DNA from: Anoplolepis gracilipes
Taxonomy: Eukaryota > Arthropoda > Insecta > Hymenoptera > Formicidae
Assembly (NCBI RefSeq): GCF_047496725.1
Contig: NC_132980.1
Location: forward strand, 3,765,001 to 3,829,000
Length of the DNA: 64,000 nucleotides
Direction: 5' to 3'
Below, piece by piece: positions 1-13,261 of this stretch. Below the pieces are notes generated by a model, which was given only the letters and a program-made list of their open reading frames with translations, searched no databases and had not been told where the DNA came from. The position numbers and the translations under genes were made by a program. Each line of letters begins with the position of its first letter. Position 1 is the stretch's first letter.

Positions 1-465
1 AGGCGCTCCTCGGAGAAGAGAGTCGTTCGCCCTGAGAGAGGCGTGCGACCTAGAGAGGGGTAGTCCGGCTCTGAAGGAGGCGCACTACGAAGGATGAAGG
101 CAGAGCCGCCCTGAATGAGGCGCACTGCTAGAAGGGACGTAGAATCGCCCTGAAAGAGGCACACTACGTAGGAAGGATGTAGGTCGCCCTGGAGGAGGCG
201 CCCTACGGTGTAGGTAAGAATGGTTATCGCTCTCTGTCTAATGACATTCCCTATGAAGACGTCCGAATAAAATATTAATCTCTTCGATTATAAGTTACAG
301 ATATCTGAGGCTCTGGGTATGTCAAGGCGGACGTCGCGGACCTTGCCACTGGTGAGCGGATAAGGGAAAAGAAAAGAAAAAAAAAAGAAAGAAAGAAAAG
401 AGAAAAAAAAAAAAATATATAGGAAGAAGCTATAGGGAATACAAGAACGCCCTGGAGGAGGCGCG
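1..465 (-). repeat. L1 hairpin-motif array (partial)
   Basis: Six copies of the degenerate motif CGCCCTG(N3-4)GAGGCG are visible on the plus strand, five between 29 and 205 and one near 450. The array is cut by the window edge. This copy has the two extra units (around 107 and 146) that are missing from L3, L4 and L5. Purine-rich tract 363-415 separates the isolated copy from the cluster. Confidence 0.7.
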
Positions 466-1549
466 CGTCGCCGCAGGATGAAAGAGAGAGCCCGAAGTAG
501 GCTTGAAGGAAGGATGACCTCGTCAGATAAGTAGCACTAATTTGCCCGATAATTTCAATATTAAAATTAGAATAGAAAGCTTGTCTTTATATTTACAGGT
601 ATAGACGCGAGAGGTTAACGGCGAGAAGAATTGACACCGAAAAGATGACCGACGCCCGGAATGGACAGGGGCCGCGAACTGACACAAGTATGTATATTTC
701 GAGTAATTACACGTAAACAATATGATTAATGATTACACGAATATATCTTAATAATTACGACAACGTACTCACTTCACTAAATTGTTATGTGTTACAGGAA
801 CCACTGGGAAGCACACTGTAACGCGGGTGTACACAAGAATGTGGATCTACAATATTAGTATTACAACATTAGTTAATAGAACTTTCCTTCGACTATGATT
901 TCACGCACAGACTGGTTTCGGACGCGTAAACGATATTATAGATAGGCGGCATTAACAATTGCATGGAGAGGAAAAGATAATACGCTTATATTGTTGATAG
1001 AAGTAATTCACTGCAAACGAAAATTTAGATAAAATATCTTTAAAAGTGATAGATAGAATTCGATATGTATTGTGAGCGCCGTGGAAATCGATAAAGAGAA
1101 AGGAAATATAATAGTAACAGTGGATACAAATAATCAAGAATAGATTTATACGACAGTAAACGTAAGAACTGAAGGCTAATTAATAGTATTCGCGATATGC
1201 TAGTCTCGAAGTCTCTCTGAATTAATGATTTTGTGTGAATAATACCGTAATGAACTAGAAACCACTGATTCGAAGATATAATATTAATTACACTGCGCGA
1301 AAACTTGCGAGAGCGTATGTATGATTGAGTGTTATAAGGATAACCGATTATTAAATCGTATAAATGACTGTCTGTACGTACAATGAATTTACTGGGTACT
1401 GTATGAATCGAGTATTGACTGCTGATCGAATACTGATTATGCGAAAACTGAATGGTCGGAACGAACCGTACAACAGATTTTACTGTCGGGCGAAAGCCGA
1501 ATACTAAATATGATCTGAACTGTCTAATGATCTGAACTGTCTAGGTGAG

Positions 1550-1766
1550 AACTGAATACTCTGATTTTTGAGCACACGGTGCTCCCGTTTATATACCCGT
1601 GGTCGCTGAGGGCTCCCACCTTCTGAATTATAGCGCGCGCAACGTGGTCCGATCCTGGTCATGCTTGTTTGTCACGGGTATCACGCGCCGGGCAATAGTA
1701 AGCTATCACGGTGTTTGTCCGAAATTTTCACGTGATCCGGCGGTTCCTGAATGTTCTAGAACCTTC
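1550..1766 (-). promoter_or_regulatory. L1 LTR promoter: heat shock element and TATA box
   Basis: Five alternating TTC/GAA boxes at 5-bp phase occupy 1744-1766. A TATA box (TATATAAA on the minus strand) lies at 1588-1595. Transcription would run leftwards. See the L2 copy for the full description. Confidence 0.7.
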
Positions 1767-4649
1767 GGGACTAGCATTATAATGTAATATCTATATCGTT
1801 ATTTCTAGATATATCGCAATTATTACTAGCGTTACGATAACTTATCTGATTAATTACTTATCGCCGCATTGTATTATAGCGTTGTACTTAAATAATTGTA
1901 GAGATATGAGAGCATTACGCTAATTAACTTATTAATTAACAATTATCTATGATGTCGCATAATGTTATTCGTGGATTACAAGATCTAAATTAGTCTACAG
2001 ACGTTAAACTCGCTATTATATAACTATATGTATGTATGTATATCATTATAACTAGTAGTAAAGGTTTATATATATATATATATGTAATAATGGTATAAAT
2101 GCACATGTAATATGCCGTGATATATTTACAATGGATGGATGAGGAGTGTGTAAGTGTGTATAAATGCATAAATTTAAGACAAGTTTATATTGTGAGAGGT
2201 TGAGTGTGTAATTTAAGTGATACGCTTGGAATATGTATGAATTAGTTATAAGATCCGAAACTATTGCGTTACCATGTATATGATACATTGATTATGTGTA
2301 TGTTAATATATGAATATGCCTGTAATAAGTTTATAATAGGTTTATTGAGAGTGCTTTATTTGTGCGTACTAATGGGTCACTATGTATATAAATTATTTAT
2401 AGAGTGTGTGTATTTGCGTGTTACTGGGTGGATAATACGTCTATAATAGTCAGATACTGATTAAACATTGTGTAGATGATAAGTTTATAACGCGCGTATT
2501 TTTGTATCACCGGGTATATTAAGTGACTATTGTTATATAATTTTATGGTGTGTTTGTTAAGGAGCGTGTATCTATGTAATTATTTCTGGGTGTTCATTAT
2601 GCGTTTATACTTGGTTTATGTAGTGTATGATGTGTGTATTATCGTACCACCGTATATATAGGTATGGTCATTTTGTTTATTATGCATATGTATATTGTAA
2701 TTATCATTCATCCTCAATAAAATGATAACGAAGTTTTGAGAATATTATCACGTTCAAGTTATTTCAGACACCTTGTATAAGTAAGAGTTAATTAAGTAAT
2801 TGTATATATTGAGTGTGACTATTTAACTTTAGTTATCTTCCAGAGCTTTATTCGTTTTAAACTCTTTATGGGATATTTATATTGTTTTCACTATAATATA
2901 TATATATATATATATGTATTATGAGTGGTTCATTTTAATTATTATTGGTTTTAATTGATTACTTAAATATTGTCTGAGCCTCGAGGAGTTCTTGTCAGGT
3001 CATTATAATTTGCCTTTAAAACATCTGTGGATTATGATATCTGCAGCGAGTCGCATATATATATATATATATATGTATATGTGCATGCACCAAGTTATCT
3101 CCATGGTTGATATATGAAATAATTATAAATGATAGCTGACCGGATTTTTATTGGCAAACCAAATTGGATTCATGGTAAGGAATTATTATGCAGAAGATGG
3201 GTTTGATCGAATCTTTTATTATTGTTAAAATTTGGATTTAATGAAATCACTGCGCTGCGGTGGAATATGAGTAAAATTGACAAGTTATTATATTTGGGTG
3301 ACAGAATCGTTAGACATGTACGTTATTGTGGTATTAATTCGGCTTTGGGAATATAAAACTGCATTTAATAGTGAAGGCATAATTATATATTGGAGGTGCG
3401 GATTAAAATAAATAAATTATTAAAGTTGAAAATATGAGGTGTTCCTGAAGCAAAATGGGTCTATAACAATGTGCGCTTAACTTTTTATGGCGGGGCTGTA
3501 GCCCTATAAGTTGCTACCTTTTTTGGTTCCTTATGAGTCAAGGCGCCAGGAAATAATTAATTAAGGTCACTGGGCGGGTTTTTTATGTGATGTTTAAATC
3601 GTTAAAAATTGGGTGCTTTTCGATGTTGCGACAACTTTTGATATATTGAGAAAAGTGATTTAGACTGTGCATAGGAAGTTGCAATTGCACATACGAGTTA
3701 CTTGGCTTGCTCAGTTTTAATAATTAATGAAAGTTCATATACAGGGTGTCCCGAAAGTACCGATCGGAGTTTATTATATGAAGCTTATGGAATTTAACCA
3801 AATGAATCGGTCGGTTGTTAAACACTATTTTATACTAATGTTTGGATAATATGACAATGTTAGTTTATATACCGGGTGTCAATTTATTAAGGTGAACATG
3901 TATCGGGAGTTGTATTTCCGCTCATTCGCAGTTACGATCTCTTTCCTTGAGTGATTTTAGCTTGTTATATAGATTTACTTTATATTTTTGTTATACCGGG
4001 TGGTGGTTAATTCTCGATGCGTGTGTCTATGGTGATGTGTACGTGTATGTTTGTGTTTAGTAAGAGTGATGACGACGAGGTGGAGTGAACATTGGTTTAT
4101 ATTATCGCTATTACTTAATTTACGTTATTCTATTGACGCATACTTAATATTATGTTTCCTTTTTATTTTTCAGATACTGCAACTAGAGTGACAAAACTAA
4201 ATGGGTAATTATAATAAAATTAAGATGTTCGACCGACTTGGTGGGTCGTTTCTCTTCTCTTTTTCAGGTGCTGAGGAGGCGGACCAGAAGGTGATATACC
4301 GGGTGGCCGGAAAATAGGTGAGAATTTTCATTGGACAATTAATTAATTATTTTCCTTCATTTTTAGGTAGGTGATAGGGGAGAACCAGTGATGGGGATAA
4401 AACAGGAAAAAAAAAGGAAGAAAAAGAAAAAAAAAAGGAAAAGGATGTTTTAGCCGGAAACATAATAAAAGGTATTTATCGGCTTAATCTATTTTTGATA
4501 ATAACTATATATATATATATGTATATATAAAAAGAAAAGGAAAGTAAAAGAATTTTATAGGTGCTTAACGCTTACTATGTCTACTTAACAGGTGACGTAT
4601 GGAGTCAACGGACGGCGACTGGTGTCAAGCGGAGGCGCTGGACGTGACA

Positions 4650-4660
4650 CCCCCCTCCTT
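4650..4660 (-). other. E1 polypurine tract
   Basis: On the minus strand this reads AAGGAGGGGGG and lies immediately 5' of the LTR terminus TGTCACG. That is the expected site for priming plus-strand DNA synthesis in LTR retroelements. The same sequence precedes L6 in E2. Confidence 0.9.
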
Positions 4661-4710
4661 AAAAGTGGAGCAGCGTGAAATGATGCGACGGTGAGCTCGT
4701 TGAACTCGGC

Positions 4711-6567
4711 TTACGGTGCGGTTGATAGACGGTTGATCTTTCGTTCCAAGTGCAAGTAGGCTTCTCGCAGGTTGGCGATCTCTGAAGATATGGCGGGAGT
4801 CCTCTCCTTGGAAGAGTGGTGAATCGTCATCGTATCCGTGGATTCATGAGAGATGTCCTTCTGGATTCGGTGATCTATCATTGGGCGCGATAATGGAGAA
4901 TTGCTGAGTGTCTTGGCAGGTGTTTCCTGTTTGGTTGGTTTTTGAGAGTTGGCACTATCATCAGTCATTAACATATCATCATTTGTTAATATGTTTTTAT
5001 TTTTCAGGCTCGAGTTTCGATAGCTTAACTTTCTTGCTAGGCTTTTCAAGATGATAAATAAGGTGAGTATTATAATTCCACCAATAACTGTTGTTGTTAC
5101 CGAGACCTCCACGATGTATACAGGGCTCGAGTGGTCTGGTCGTCCTGGAGAGTCGTCTGTGCTTGGATTCTGTACGTCCGAGTGCTCGTGAATCTCGTTT
5201 AACTCGTCGATATGTTGACCCCATGGTAGCGTTCTTGATTGGAGGCCTTGAGGATCGATAGCAGACACTTTCAACTCTGGAGTGAATACGTACCATTTGT
5301 TTCTCATTTTGTACATTGCCGTAGCAAGCGGATCGCATTCAATTTCTGTGCCTTCGCCAGATATAACGCGTGTTCTTGGCTTTAGGTACATGGGCTTCCC
5401 GTCTATTATTACTGGGAGCTCCTGGAAACAGCTTTCCGTGGCCCTGATCCGTGCAGGTACAGGAGTACATCGAAATACTTGTACAGCTTCCCCTCGTACG
5501 CGCGCTGAGTATCCTGGTGTTTTTGTGACGGCGTACGCAAATGATGGAGGGTCTTGGTGAGCCATGGCGGTCAAGGCGTGTAATTTTGTTACTTCCGTGA
5601 GGCATTTCCTCATGACAAGGTCTTCGTAGGTATTTTCTACGCTCAGGTCTGTCTTTGTGTTACTCTTGTACGAAAAGTACGAGTGGTGAGATCGGTGCAC
5701 CTTATTTACGGATGGTTGATTCTTTACGTAAGAGTCGTTGATTTCCCGTATTACTAGTCGGGGGTTTTCGGTCTGTATCACAGTGGCGTTGCAGACGTCG
5801 TGACGCGCTCGAGCAAACGCGAGCAGGTTGGTGTTTTCTACCGTTAAGGCGTATGCCGTGGGACGTCCCGTAATTTGTAGTCTTTTGGCAATTCCTCTAT
5901 ACAAGACGGTATGCCGTAGTTGAGTGCATCCTCCGTGAACAAAGGGGGACCAGAAATTATGAAAGCCCTCTTCGTCGGTGCATTCAAGGTCGATGTATGT
6001 GCAACTAGCACCACTAGGTAAGAATATCTTGGTTTCCATCGTGTCGATCTTGACAATGGTCCGTTTGAACGTTATGTGCAAGTACACGTTTATGACGCGT
6101 TTTGTTTTCAGGTCGTCTGATGGCAGGTTGTGGGCGCTGACGGTTTCGGTCGGCGGAATAGTGCGGCTATTCACGCGGTTGGCGGAAAGGCCGTCAAGGG
6201 TCTGGTTCCCGAATTGCAGTTTCCCTTGTGCGTGTATGTGCATGCATACAGGAGCAGATACAGATAAGTAATGTCGTTTATTGCTGGTAGGTGTTGTAGA
6301 TTCCCTCGTGGTGTGGTCCGTGTGGCTGATCACGTAGTCTATCTCTATGCGGCAGCTTAGTACGTCCGCTGTGGTGAGTCTGGGCTTCGCGAGGATCTCC
6401 ACGCTCACATCTCGGGTGATTGGAAGCTTCCCGTGTAATCGACAGGCGTTGTTATCGAGCAGCGAGATTGTGGTCCCGTTGTCGCACGGCGTGTTGCAGT
6501 CGTAGCCTACGAGGGCGTTGCAGTCCTGGGTTGCCAGATACGCTAGGAAGACGATCAGTGAGGCCAT
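4711..6567 (-). CDS. env: Env-like glycoprotein of endogenous retroelement E1
   Basis: This is a 618-codon ORF lying 3' of pol, and the translation appears the same as the E2 copy. It has an N-terminal hydrophobic signal-like segment (residues 1-18), a Cys-rich ectodomain with several N-glycosylation sequons, a basic KTKR site near residue 153 that could be a protease cleavage site, one strong hydrophobic membrane segment near residues 486-510, and a ~105-residue charged tail. By position and architecture it is an envelope glycoprotein. It does not resemble the F-type env remnant at the right end of the window, and I cannot assign its viral origin. It should be translated from a spliced RNA, since it has its own ATG and an acceptor upstream. 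It is intact although the rest of E1 is broken. Confidence 0.85.
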   Translation of the reverse strand: MASLIVFLAYLATQDCNALVGYDCNTPCDNGTTISLLDNNACRLHGKLPITRDVSVEILAKPRLTTADVLSCRIEIDYVISHTDHTTRESTTPTSNKRHYLSVSAPVCMHIHAQGKLQFGNQTLDGLSANRVNSRTIPPTETVSAHNLPSDDLKTKRVINVYLHITFKRTIVKIDTMETKIFLPSGASCTYIDLECTDEEGFHNFWSPFVHGGCTQLRHTVLYRGIAKRLQITGRPTAYALTVENTNLLAFARARHDVCNATVIQTENPRLVIREINDSYVKNQPSVNKVHRSHHSYFSYKSNTKTDLSVENTYEDLVMRKCLTEVTKLHALTAMAHQDPPSFAYAVTKTPGYSARVRGEAVQVFRCTPVPARIRATESCFQELPVIIDGKPMYLKPRTRVISGEGTEIECDPLATAMYKMRNKWYVFTPELKVSAIDPQGLQSRTLPWGQHIDELNEIHEHSDVQNPSTDDSPGRPDHSSPVYIVEVSVTTTVIGGIIILTLFIILKSLARKLSYRNSSLKNKNILTNDDMLMTDDSANSQKPTKQETPAKTLSNSPLSRPMIDHRIQKDISHESTDTMTIHHSSKERTPAISSEIANLREAYLHLERKINRLSTAP

Positions 6568-6662
6568 TGTGAACTCTATGTTGATTCTGCTTAAGAGAAA
6601 AATGTAGAACAGTACGTTCCGGTCTGAACCAGAAAATGGAGAAGATAACTGAGTAATCCAAT

Positions 6663-6679
6663 CTGAAACAGAAGAAAGG
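6663..6679 (-). promoter_or_regulatory. E1 env splice acceptor
   Basis: On the minus strand a pyrimidine tract ending TTTCAG lies between the pol stop and the env ATG, as in E2. It is the likely 3' splice site for the env mRNA. Confidence 0.6.
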
Positions 6680-6682
6680 TAG

Positions 6683-9600
6683 TCATCCTGGTTCGCCGTA
6701 GTGGGCTTTCCGTAGTCTATTGACGTGCACTATTCGCGTTGATTTATTAATTTGAATTCGCACGTTTTCGTGGTCGAGGATTTCGATAATGCGGTACGGG
6801 CCGTGATATTCTTTTCCGAATTTATCTGTTTTACTCTCGTTTAATAGAAAGACGTTATCGTTTGCGTTGAAAGTCGTCGAGTTTACGCGTTTGTCGTAGT
6901 AATTTTTGGAGCGCTCTTTAGCCCTAATGAGATTAGCTCTAGCGACTTCCTGTATATCACAGATTTTTTCGAACAGGTTTGTTAAGTAGGAGTGATATGT
7001 TTCAGGATCTTCTTCGGGGTTGTGTCCCGATGGAACTCTGGCGACACGTCCGAAGATCAATTCGTGAGGTGTGTACCCGGTACCTTCGTGTACTGAGGTA
7101 TTATACGAAAAACTGGCACGCTCAATGAGGTCGTCCCATGCTTCTTCCTTATTGACGAAGCACTTCAGGTATTCCATTAGAACGAGGTGCGACCTTTCGA
7201 GTGACCCATTAGATTGTGGATGGTGAGCAGTCGTTCGGAAGTGTTGGATACGGAACCTTTTGGTTACGCTTTTCATGAGTACACCGGTAAAGTTCGTCCC
7301 TTGGTCGGTGAGTATGCTTCGGGGGCATCCAAAACGACAGATAAAATAGTGGATAAAGGCGTTCGCCGTGGTTTCGCCTCTAGCGTCTGGTAGTGGTGCG
7401 TATACTGAGTATTTTGTGAGGAGATCTTGCATCGTTAGAACGTATGAGTTGCCGCTAGGAGTGGTTCTGAGTGGTCCTACTATGTCGAGAGCCACTTTGT
7501 CGAAGGCGCGTCCAGGTGTGTCGGTCAATATCATTGGTTGTCGAGTCTTCCTTCTGACTAGTTTCATAGATTGACACGTTCGACAATTCCTGATGTAGTT
7601 TAATATATCGCCTTTCATTTTGTTCCATGTAAACCTTTGTTTAATTCGCTGGTACGTCTTCGTGACGCCCTTGTGTCCACCGACGGCAGATTCGTGATTT
7701 TCGCGGATTATCGCTGTACGGTCCTCTACCGGAGGGGTGACGGTTGGTCCATGACATATGCTGATGGTGACGGGCCTTTCGGAGAGTATCGCTTGCAGTG
7801 TCTGTAAGACTCGATCCCATGGTATCGTGTCGAGGCTGGGTGTCTCTCGTATGCTAACAGTATGTAGTTGTAATTCCGTCATCACGTCGAGGGTTGATCT
7901 GAAACATTCCTTTAAGATTTCTTCGTCCAATAATGTTGTTCTTTTCTCTTTTGCAGGTAGTACTATAATGTGTCGTCCCGCGTCTATGGATGGATAGACT
8001 CGCGCTCTTCCGAGCATTAAGTCGTCTAGCGGAGGTAGGTATCCATCTTGCTGTAATTCCATAGCTCCTTTATCGAAGGGGTGTTTATCAACGGTGACCA
8101 GTATGATTGTGTTATCGTTGCAATTCAGTAATGGTATGTTGCGTTTTTTTATACGGCATCTTGTGCTATGGGTGGTTATTAATTCTGGTCTCATTTGCAG
8201 AGTTTCTTCTTCGGGAAGAATTTCCAAGGTATCGAATTCCTTATCGCTGTTGTCGTCAACAGTGGTTTCGTCCGGCGGTTCTGTCACGGGGTCGGGTGGA
8301 GGTTCTGGGGGTATAGAAGGTAAGTGTGATATTGTTTTTCCTCGTGACTGAAATTGCGCTACGTTATCGACGCGTTCATTGTTCGTCTGTTCGTCAAGGA
8401 GGTCCAAGAGTCCTTTCGTAATTAACGGTGGTGATTGTTGGTTATTCGTGAAACGTGGGGAAGGTGAAGGATGGGAAGATGTGGGGGGAGGTGGACCGGA
8501 TGATAGAGGTTTACTGTCGAATATTTCCTCAGAAGAGTCGGAAGCTACAACATACGGCCGTGAGGTGATTATTTCACTCTCGACCGTAGACCTTCTGGTA
8601 GGTACTTTCCGACGCCTTTCATCATCAGAACTGTCATCGTCAGTGCTTGTAATTAGGTCTCGTACTTTCTGAGGGAGACGTATGCGTTTTTTTTCGATCG
8701 GGAGAATGGAAACAGTAGCGGTTATAGGATTTCTGGACAGGGCATCGGCATTTTTGTTCGTGACACCTGTCTTGTATGCGACTGTATATTCGTATTCTTC
8801 GAGTTTCAGGCGCCATCGCATAAGGCGAGAGGTCGGGTCCTTCACTCGGTTTAACCAGGCGAGCGGTTGGTGATCCGTCACGAGCGTAAACTTGCGCCCG
8901 TAGAGGTAAGGTCTGAAGTGTCCGACGCAATAAATTATGGCTAGCAGCTCTTTCTCTGTTGTCGAGTAGTTCCTTTCGGCTGAATTGAGTACTCTGGACG
9001 TATACGCGATTGGCAAGTCATGGCCGATTGTTCCTTGGCTTAGGACTCCAGCGATAGCGTAGTCAGATGCGTCCGTAGTGAGCAGGAATTCTCGCGTGAA
9101 ATCCGGGAATTGCAGTACCGGTTCTTCGCAGAGTCGTCTTCGAAGAGTCTCAAAAGCGTGTTGTGTATTTTCGTTCCATGAGAAGGTACTGTTTTTCTTC
9201 AGGAGGTCCGACATTGGTTTAGCTATTCCTGAAAAATCGGGGATGAAGCGGCGGTAGTAGCCTGATAAGCCTAGAAATTGTCGTACGTTTTTCAGACTCC
9301 TTGGAACTGGAAAGTCTTTAACAGCTGAGACTTTCTGGGGGTCAGGGCGTACGCCAGTATCTGTAATTACGTGCCCGAGATAGACGACTTCATGTCGCAA
9401 AAACTCACATTTATCTGGTTGTAAAGTGAGATTGGCGGTTTTTAAACGTTTCATTAATTTATCCATTTTAATGTCATGTTCCCGTAACGAGCTTGCGTAT
9501 ATCACTATGTCGTCCATGTACACCAAAAGTTCTATACCTTGCAGTCCGGTCAATATTTGGTCCATTAATCGTTGGAAAGTGGCCGGTGCGTTTCTGAGTC

Positions 9601-10388
9601 CGAATGGCATCCTGGAGAATTGGTAATGGCCATGTGGTGTAGAGAAAGCTGTTTTGTGCGCATCCTTGGGATCCATTGGGATTTGATGGAACCCACTGGC
9701 GAGGTCGAGGACGGAGAAATATTTTGCACTGCCCAACTGGTCGAGGATATCGCTGATATTTGGCAGAGGGTAGGCGTCTCCTAGCGTTTTTTCGTTGAGC
9801 CTTCTGTAATCGATGACCATTCGCCATCTCTTGTTTCCAGTTGAGTCCGGTTTCTTCGGAACGATCCAGACGGGGGAACTGTACGGTGAAGTGGATGGTG
9901 TCACTATATTTTTCTGAAGGAGCTCGTTGACCTGTTTATTTATTTCTTCTCGATGTATTGGCGGAAATCTATACTGCTTCGTGTGTATAGGTATCTCGTC
10001 CGAAGTGATTATTTTATGGGTGATTGTTGAAGTTTGGTCCAGATATTCTCCTGGTACGTAGAATCTGTCATTGTGTCGTTTTATTAGTTCAAAAATATTC
10101 TCTTTTTCTAGGTCGTTAAGATGATCGAGGCGCAAGAGTCGTATTATTTGAGTAATTCTGTCCGGTGTAGAGTCTTCCTTATGATTGTGTTCGCGCTGGG
10201 TGAGTATCTCGGGTGAGTTCCTTAAGTTTTTCCAATGTATCTTCTCGTTTACCATATTAACTATTTGCATTTTGTGTATGTCGTTGTATTTCGCAAGATT
10301 AGATGCACGCTGATCGATGAGAGTGAAATGATGTATATTATTATTTGTTTCAGGTTGCTTATTTGTAGCTACGCACAAAGGGGGTGAG
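6683..10388 (-). pseudogene. pol: E1 pol, 3' part (RT-RNase H-integrase), split by L2
   Basis: This minus-strand open frame of about 1230 codons carries reverse transcriptase (YMDD), RNase H (TTDASD), a long Pro/Ser-rich and macro-like spacer, and integrase (HHCC zinc finger, D,D35E core, chromatin-side tail). It is nearly identical to E2 pol; Lys-to-Arg and Pro-to-Ser changes in the integrase and tail are the differences I noticed. The apparent start at 10378 is not real. The frame simply enters from the protease half at 16100-17275, from which it is separated by solo LTR L2. Insertion left a 4-bp duplication (10385-10388 and 16100-16103), so this half has no natural initiation codon and the gene is broken. 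Confidence 0.9.
10385..10388. repeat. Target site duplication of L2 (left copy)
   Basis: TGAG here and at 16100-16103 flanks L2. The uninterrupted E2 sequence (near 33697) has it once. This proves that L2 is an insertion with these exact LTR termini. Confidence 0.95.
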
Positions 10389-10726
10389 TGTCACGTCCAG
10401 CGCCTCCGCTTGACACCAGTCGCCGTCCGTTGACTCCATACGTCACCTGTTAAGTAGACATAGTAAGCGTTAAGCACCTATAAAATTCTTTTACTTTCCT
10501 TTTCTTTTATATATATATATATATATATAGTTATTATCAAAAATAGATTAAGCCGATAAATACCTTTTATTATGTTTCCGGCTAAAACATCCTTTTCCTT
10601 TTTTTTTTCTTTTTCTTCTTTTTTCCTGTTTTATCCCCATCACTGGTTCTCCCCTATCACCTACCTAAAAATGAAGGAAAATAATTAATTAATTGTCCAA
10701 TGAAAATTCTCACCTATTTTCCGGCC

Positions 10727-11168
10727 ACCCGGTATATCACCTTCTGGTCCGCCTCCTCAGCACCTGAAAAAGAGAAGAGAAACGACCCACCAAGTCGGTC
10801 GAACATCTTAATTTTATTATAATTACCCATTTAGTTTTGTCACTCTAGTTGCAGTATCTGAAAAATAAAAAGGAAACATAATATTAAGTATGCGTCAATA
10901 GAATAACGTAAATTAAGTAATAGCGATAATATAAACCAATGTTCACTCCACCTCGTCGTCATCACTCTTACTAAACACAAACATACACGTACACATCACC
11001 ATAGACACACGCATCGAGAATTAACCACCACCCGGTATAACAAAAATATAAAGTAAATCTATATAACAAGCTAAAATCACTCAAGGAAAGAGATCGTAAC
11101 TGCGAATGAGCGGAAATACAACTCCCGATACATGTTCACCTTAATAAATTGACACCCGGTATATAAAC
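10727..11168 (+). promoter_or_regulatory. ACCCGGTATA motif cluster in LTR U3 (L2)
   Basis: The motif ACCCGGTATA recurs at 10727, 11030 and 11154, with a variant at 11284 (ACCCTGTATA) and a shorter ACCCGGTGATA at 12513. The same spacing is seen in the other LTR copies. The third copy continues into TATATAAAC and so resembles a TATA element. Function is unknown; the motifs could be remnants of an older transposon insertion or protein-binding sites. Confidence 0.35.
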
Positions 11169-13261
11169 TAACATTGTCATATTATCCAAACATTAGTATA
11201 AAATAGTGTTTAACAACCGACCGATTCATTTGGTTAAATTCCATAAGCTTCATATAATAAACTCCGATCGGTACTTTCGGGACACCCTGTATATGAACTT
11301 TCATTAATTATTAAAACTGAGCAAGCCAAGTAACTCGTATGTGCAATTGCAACTTCCTATGCACAGTCTAAATCACTTTTCTCAATATATCAAAAGTTGT
11401 CGCAACATCGAAAAGCACCCAATTTTTAACGATTTAAACATCACATAAAAAACCCGCCCAGTGACCTTAATTAATTATTTCCTGGCGCCTTGACTCATAA
11501 GGAACCAAAAAAGGTAGCAACTTATAGGGCTACAGCCCCGCCATAAAAAGTTAAGCGCACATTGTTATAGACCCATTTTGCTTCAGGAACACCTCATATT
11601 TTCAACTTTAATAATTTATTTATTTTAATCCGCACCTCCAATATATAATTATGCCTTCACTATTAAATGCAGTTTTATATCCCAAAGCCGAATTAATACC
11701 ACAATAACGTACATGTCTAACGATTCTGTCACCCAAATATAATAACTTGTCAATTTTACTCATATTCCACCGCAGCGCAGTGATTTCATTAAATCCAAAT
11801 TTTAACAATAATAAAAGATTCGATCAAACCCATCTTCTGCATAATAATTCCTTACCATGAATCCAATTTGGTTTGCCAATAAAAATCCGGTCAGCTATCA
11901 TTTATAATTATTTCATATATCAACCATGGAGATAACTTGGTGCATGCACATATACATATATATATATATATATGCGACTCGCTGCAGATATCATAATCCA
12001 CAGATGTTTTAAAGGCAAATTATAATGACCTGACAAGAACTCCTCGAGGCTCAGACAATATTTAAGTAATCAATTAAAACCAATAATAATTAAAATGAAC
12101 CACTCATAATACATATATATATATGTATATATTATAGTGAAAACAATATAAATATCCCATAAAGAGTTTAAAACGAATAAAGCTCTGGAAGATAACTAAA
12201 GTTAAATAGTCACACTCAATATATACAATTACTTAATTAACTCTTACTTATACAAGGTGTCTGAAATAACTTGAACGTGATAATATTCTCAAAACTTCGT
12301 TATCATTTTATTGAGGATGAATGATAATTACAATATACATATGCATAATAAACAAAATGACCATACCTATATATACGGTGGTACGATAATACACACATCA
12401 TACACTACATAAACCAAGTATAAACGCATAATGAACACCCAGAAATAATTACATAGATACACGCTCCTTAACAAACACACCATAAAATTATATAACAATA
12501 GTCACTTAATATACCCGGTGATACAAAAATACGCGCGTTATAAACTTATCATCTACACAATGTTTGATCAGTATCTGACTATTATAGACATATTATCCAC
12601 CCAGTAACACGCAAATACACACACTCTATAAATAATTTATATACATAGTGACCCATTAGTACGCACAAATAAAGCACTCTCAATAAACCTATTATAAACT
12701 TATTACAGGCATATTCATATATTAACATACACATAATCAATGTATCATATACATGGTAACGCAATAGTTTCGGATCTTATAACTAATTCATACATATTCC
12801 AAGCGTATCACTTAAATTACACACTCAACCTCTCACAATATAAACTTGTCTTAAATTTATGCATTTATACACACTTACACACTCCTCATCCATCCATTGT
12901 AAATATATCACGGCATATTACATGTGCATTTATACCATTATTACATATATATAAATATATAAACCTTTACTACTAGTTATAATGATATACATACATACAT
13001 ATAGTTATATAATAGCGAGTTTAACGTCTGTAGACTAATTTAGATCTTGTAATCCACGAATAACATTATGCGACATCATAGATAATTGTTAATTAATAAG
13101 TTAATTAGCGTAATGCTCTCATATCTCTACAATTATTTAAGTACAACGCTATAATACAATGCGGCGATAAGTAATTAATCAGATAAGTTATCGTAACGCT
13201 AGTAATAATTGCGATATATCTAGAAATAACGATATAGATATTACATTATAATGCTAGTCCC

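Larger units (their letters stand above)
1..4649 (-). repeat. L1: 3' LTR of element E1 (truncated by window edge)
   Basis: This is the inner 4.65 kb of a roughly 5.7-kb LTR read on the minus strand. It begins (minus sense) with TGTCACGTCC at 4649, directly after the E1 polypurine tract, and matches L2 and L6 along its whole length. The outer ~1 kb, including the 138-codon ORF, lies beyond the left edge. It shares two diagnostic U3 variants with L3 only: an uninterrupted TA run near 2066-2083 and ACG instead of ATG in the stretch near 2432. It carries the six-motif remainder of the hairpin array at 1-215 and 449-465. Confidence 0.9.

Noticed and set aside
7368..9784. Several 60-100 codon frames on the plus strand across E1 pol (and mirror frames in E2).
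   Set aside because: They are antisense shadows of pol, which has clear catalytic motifs on the other strand.
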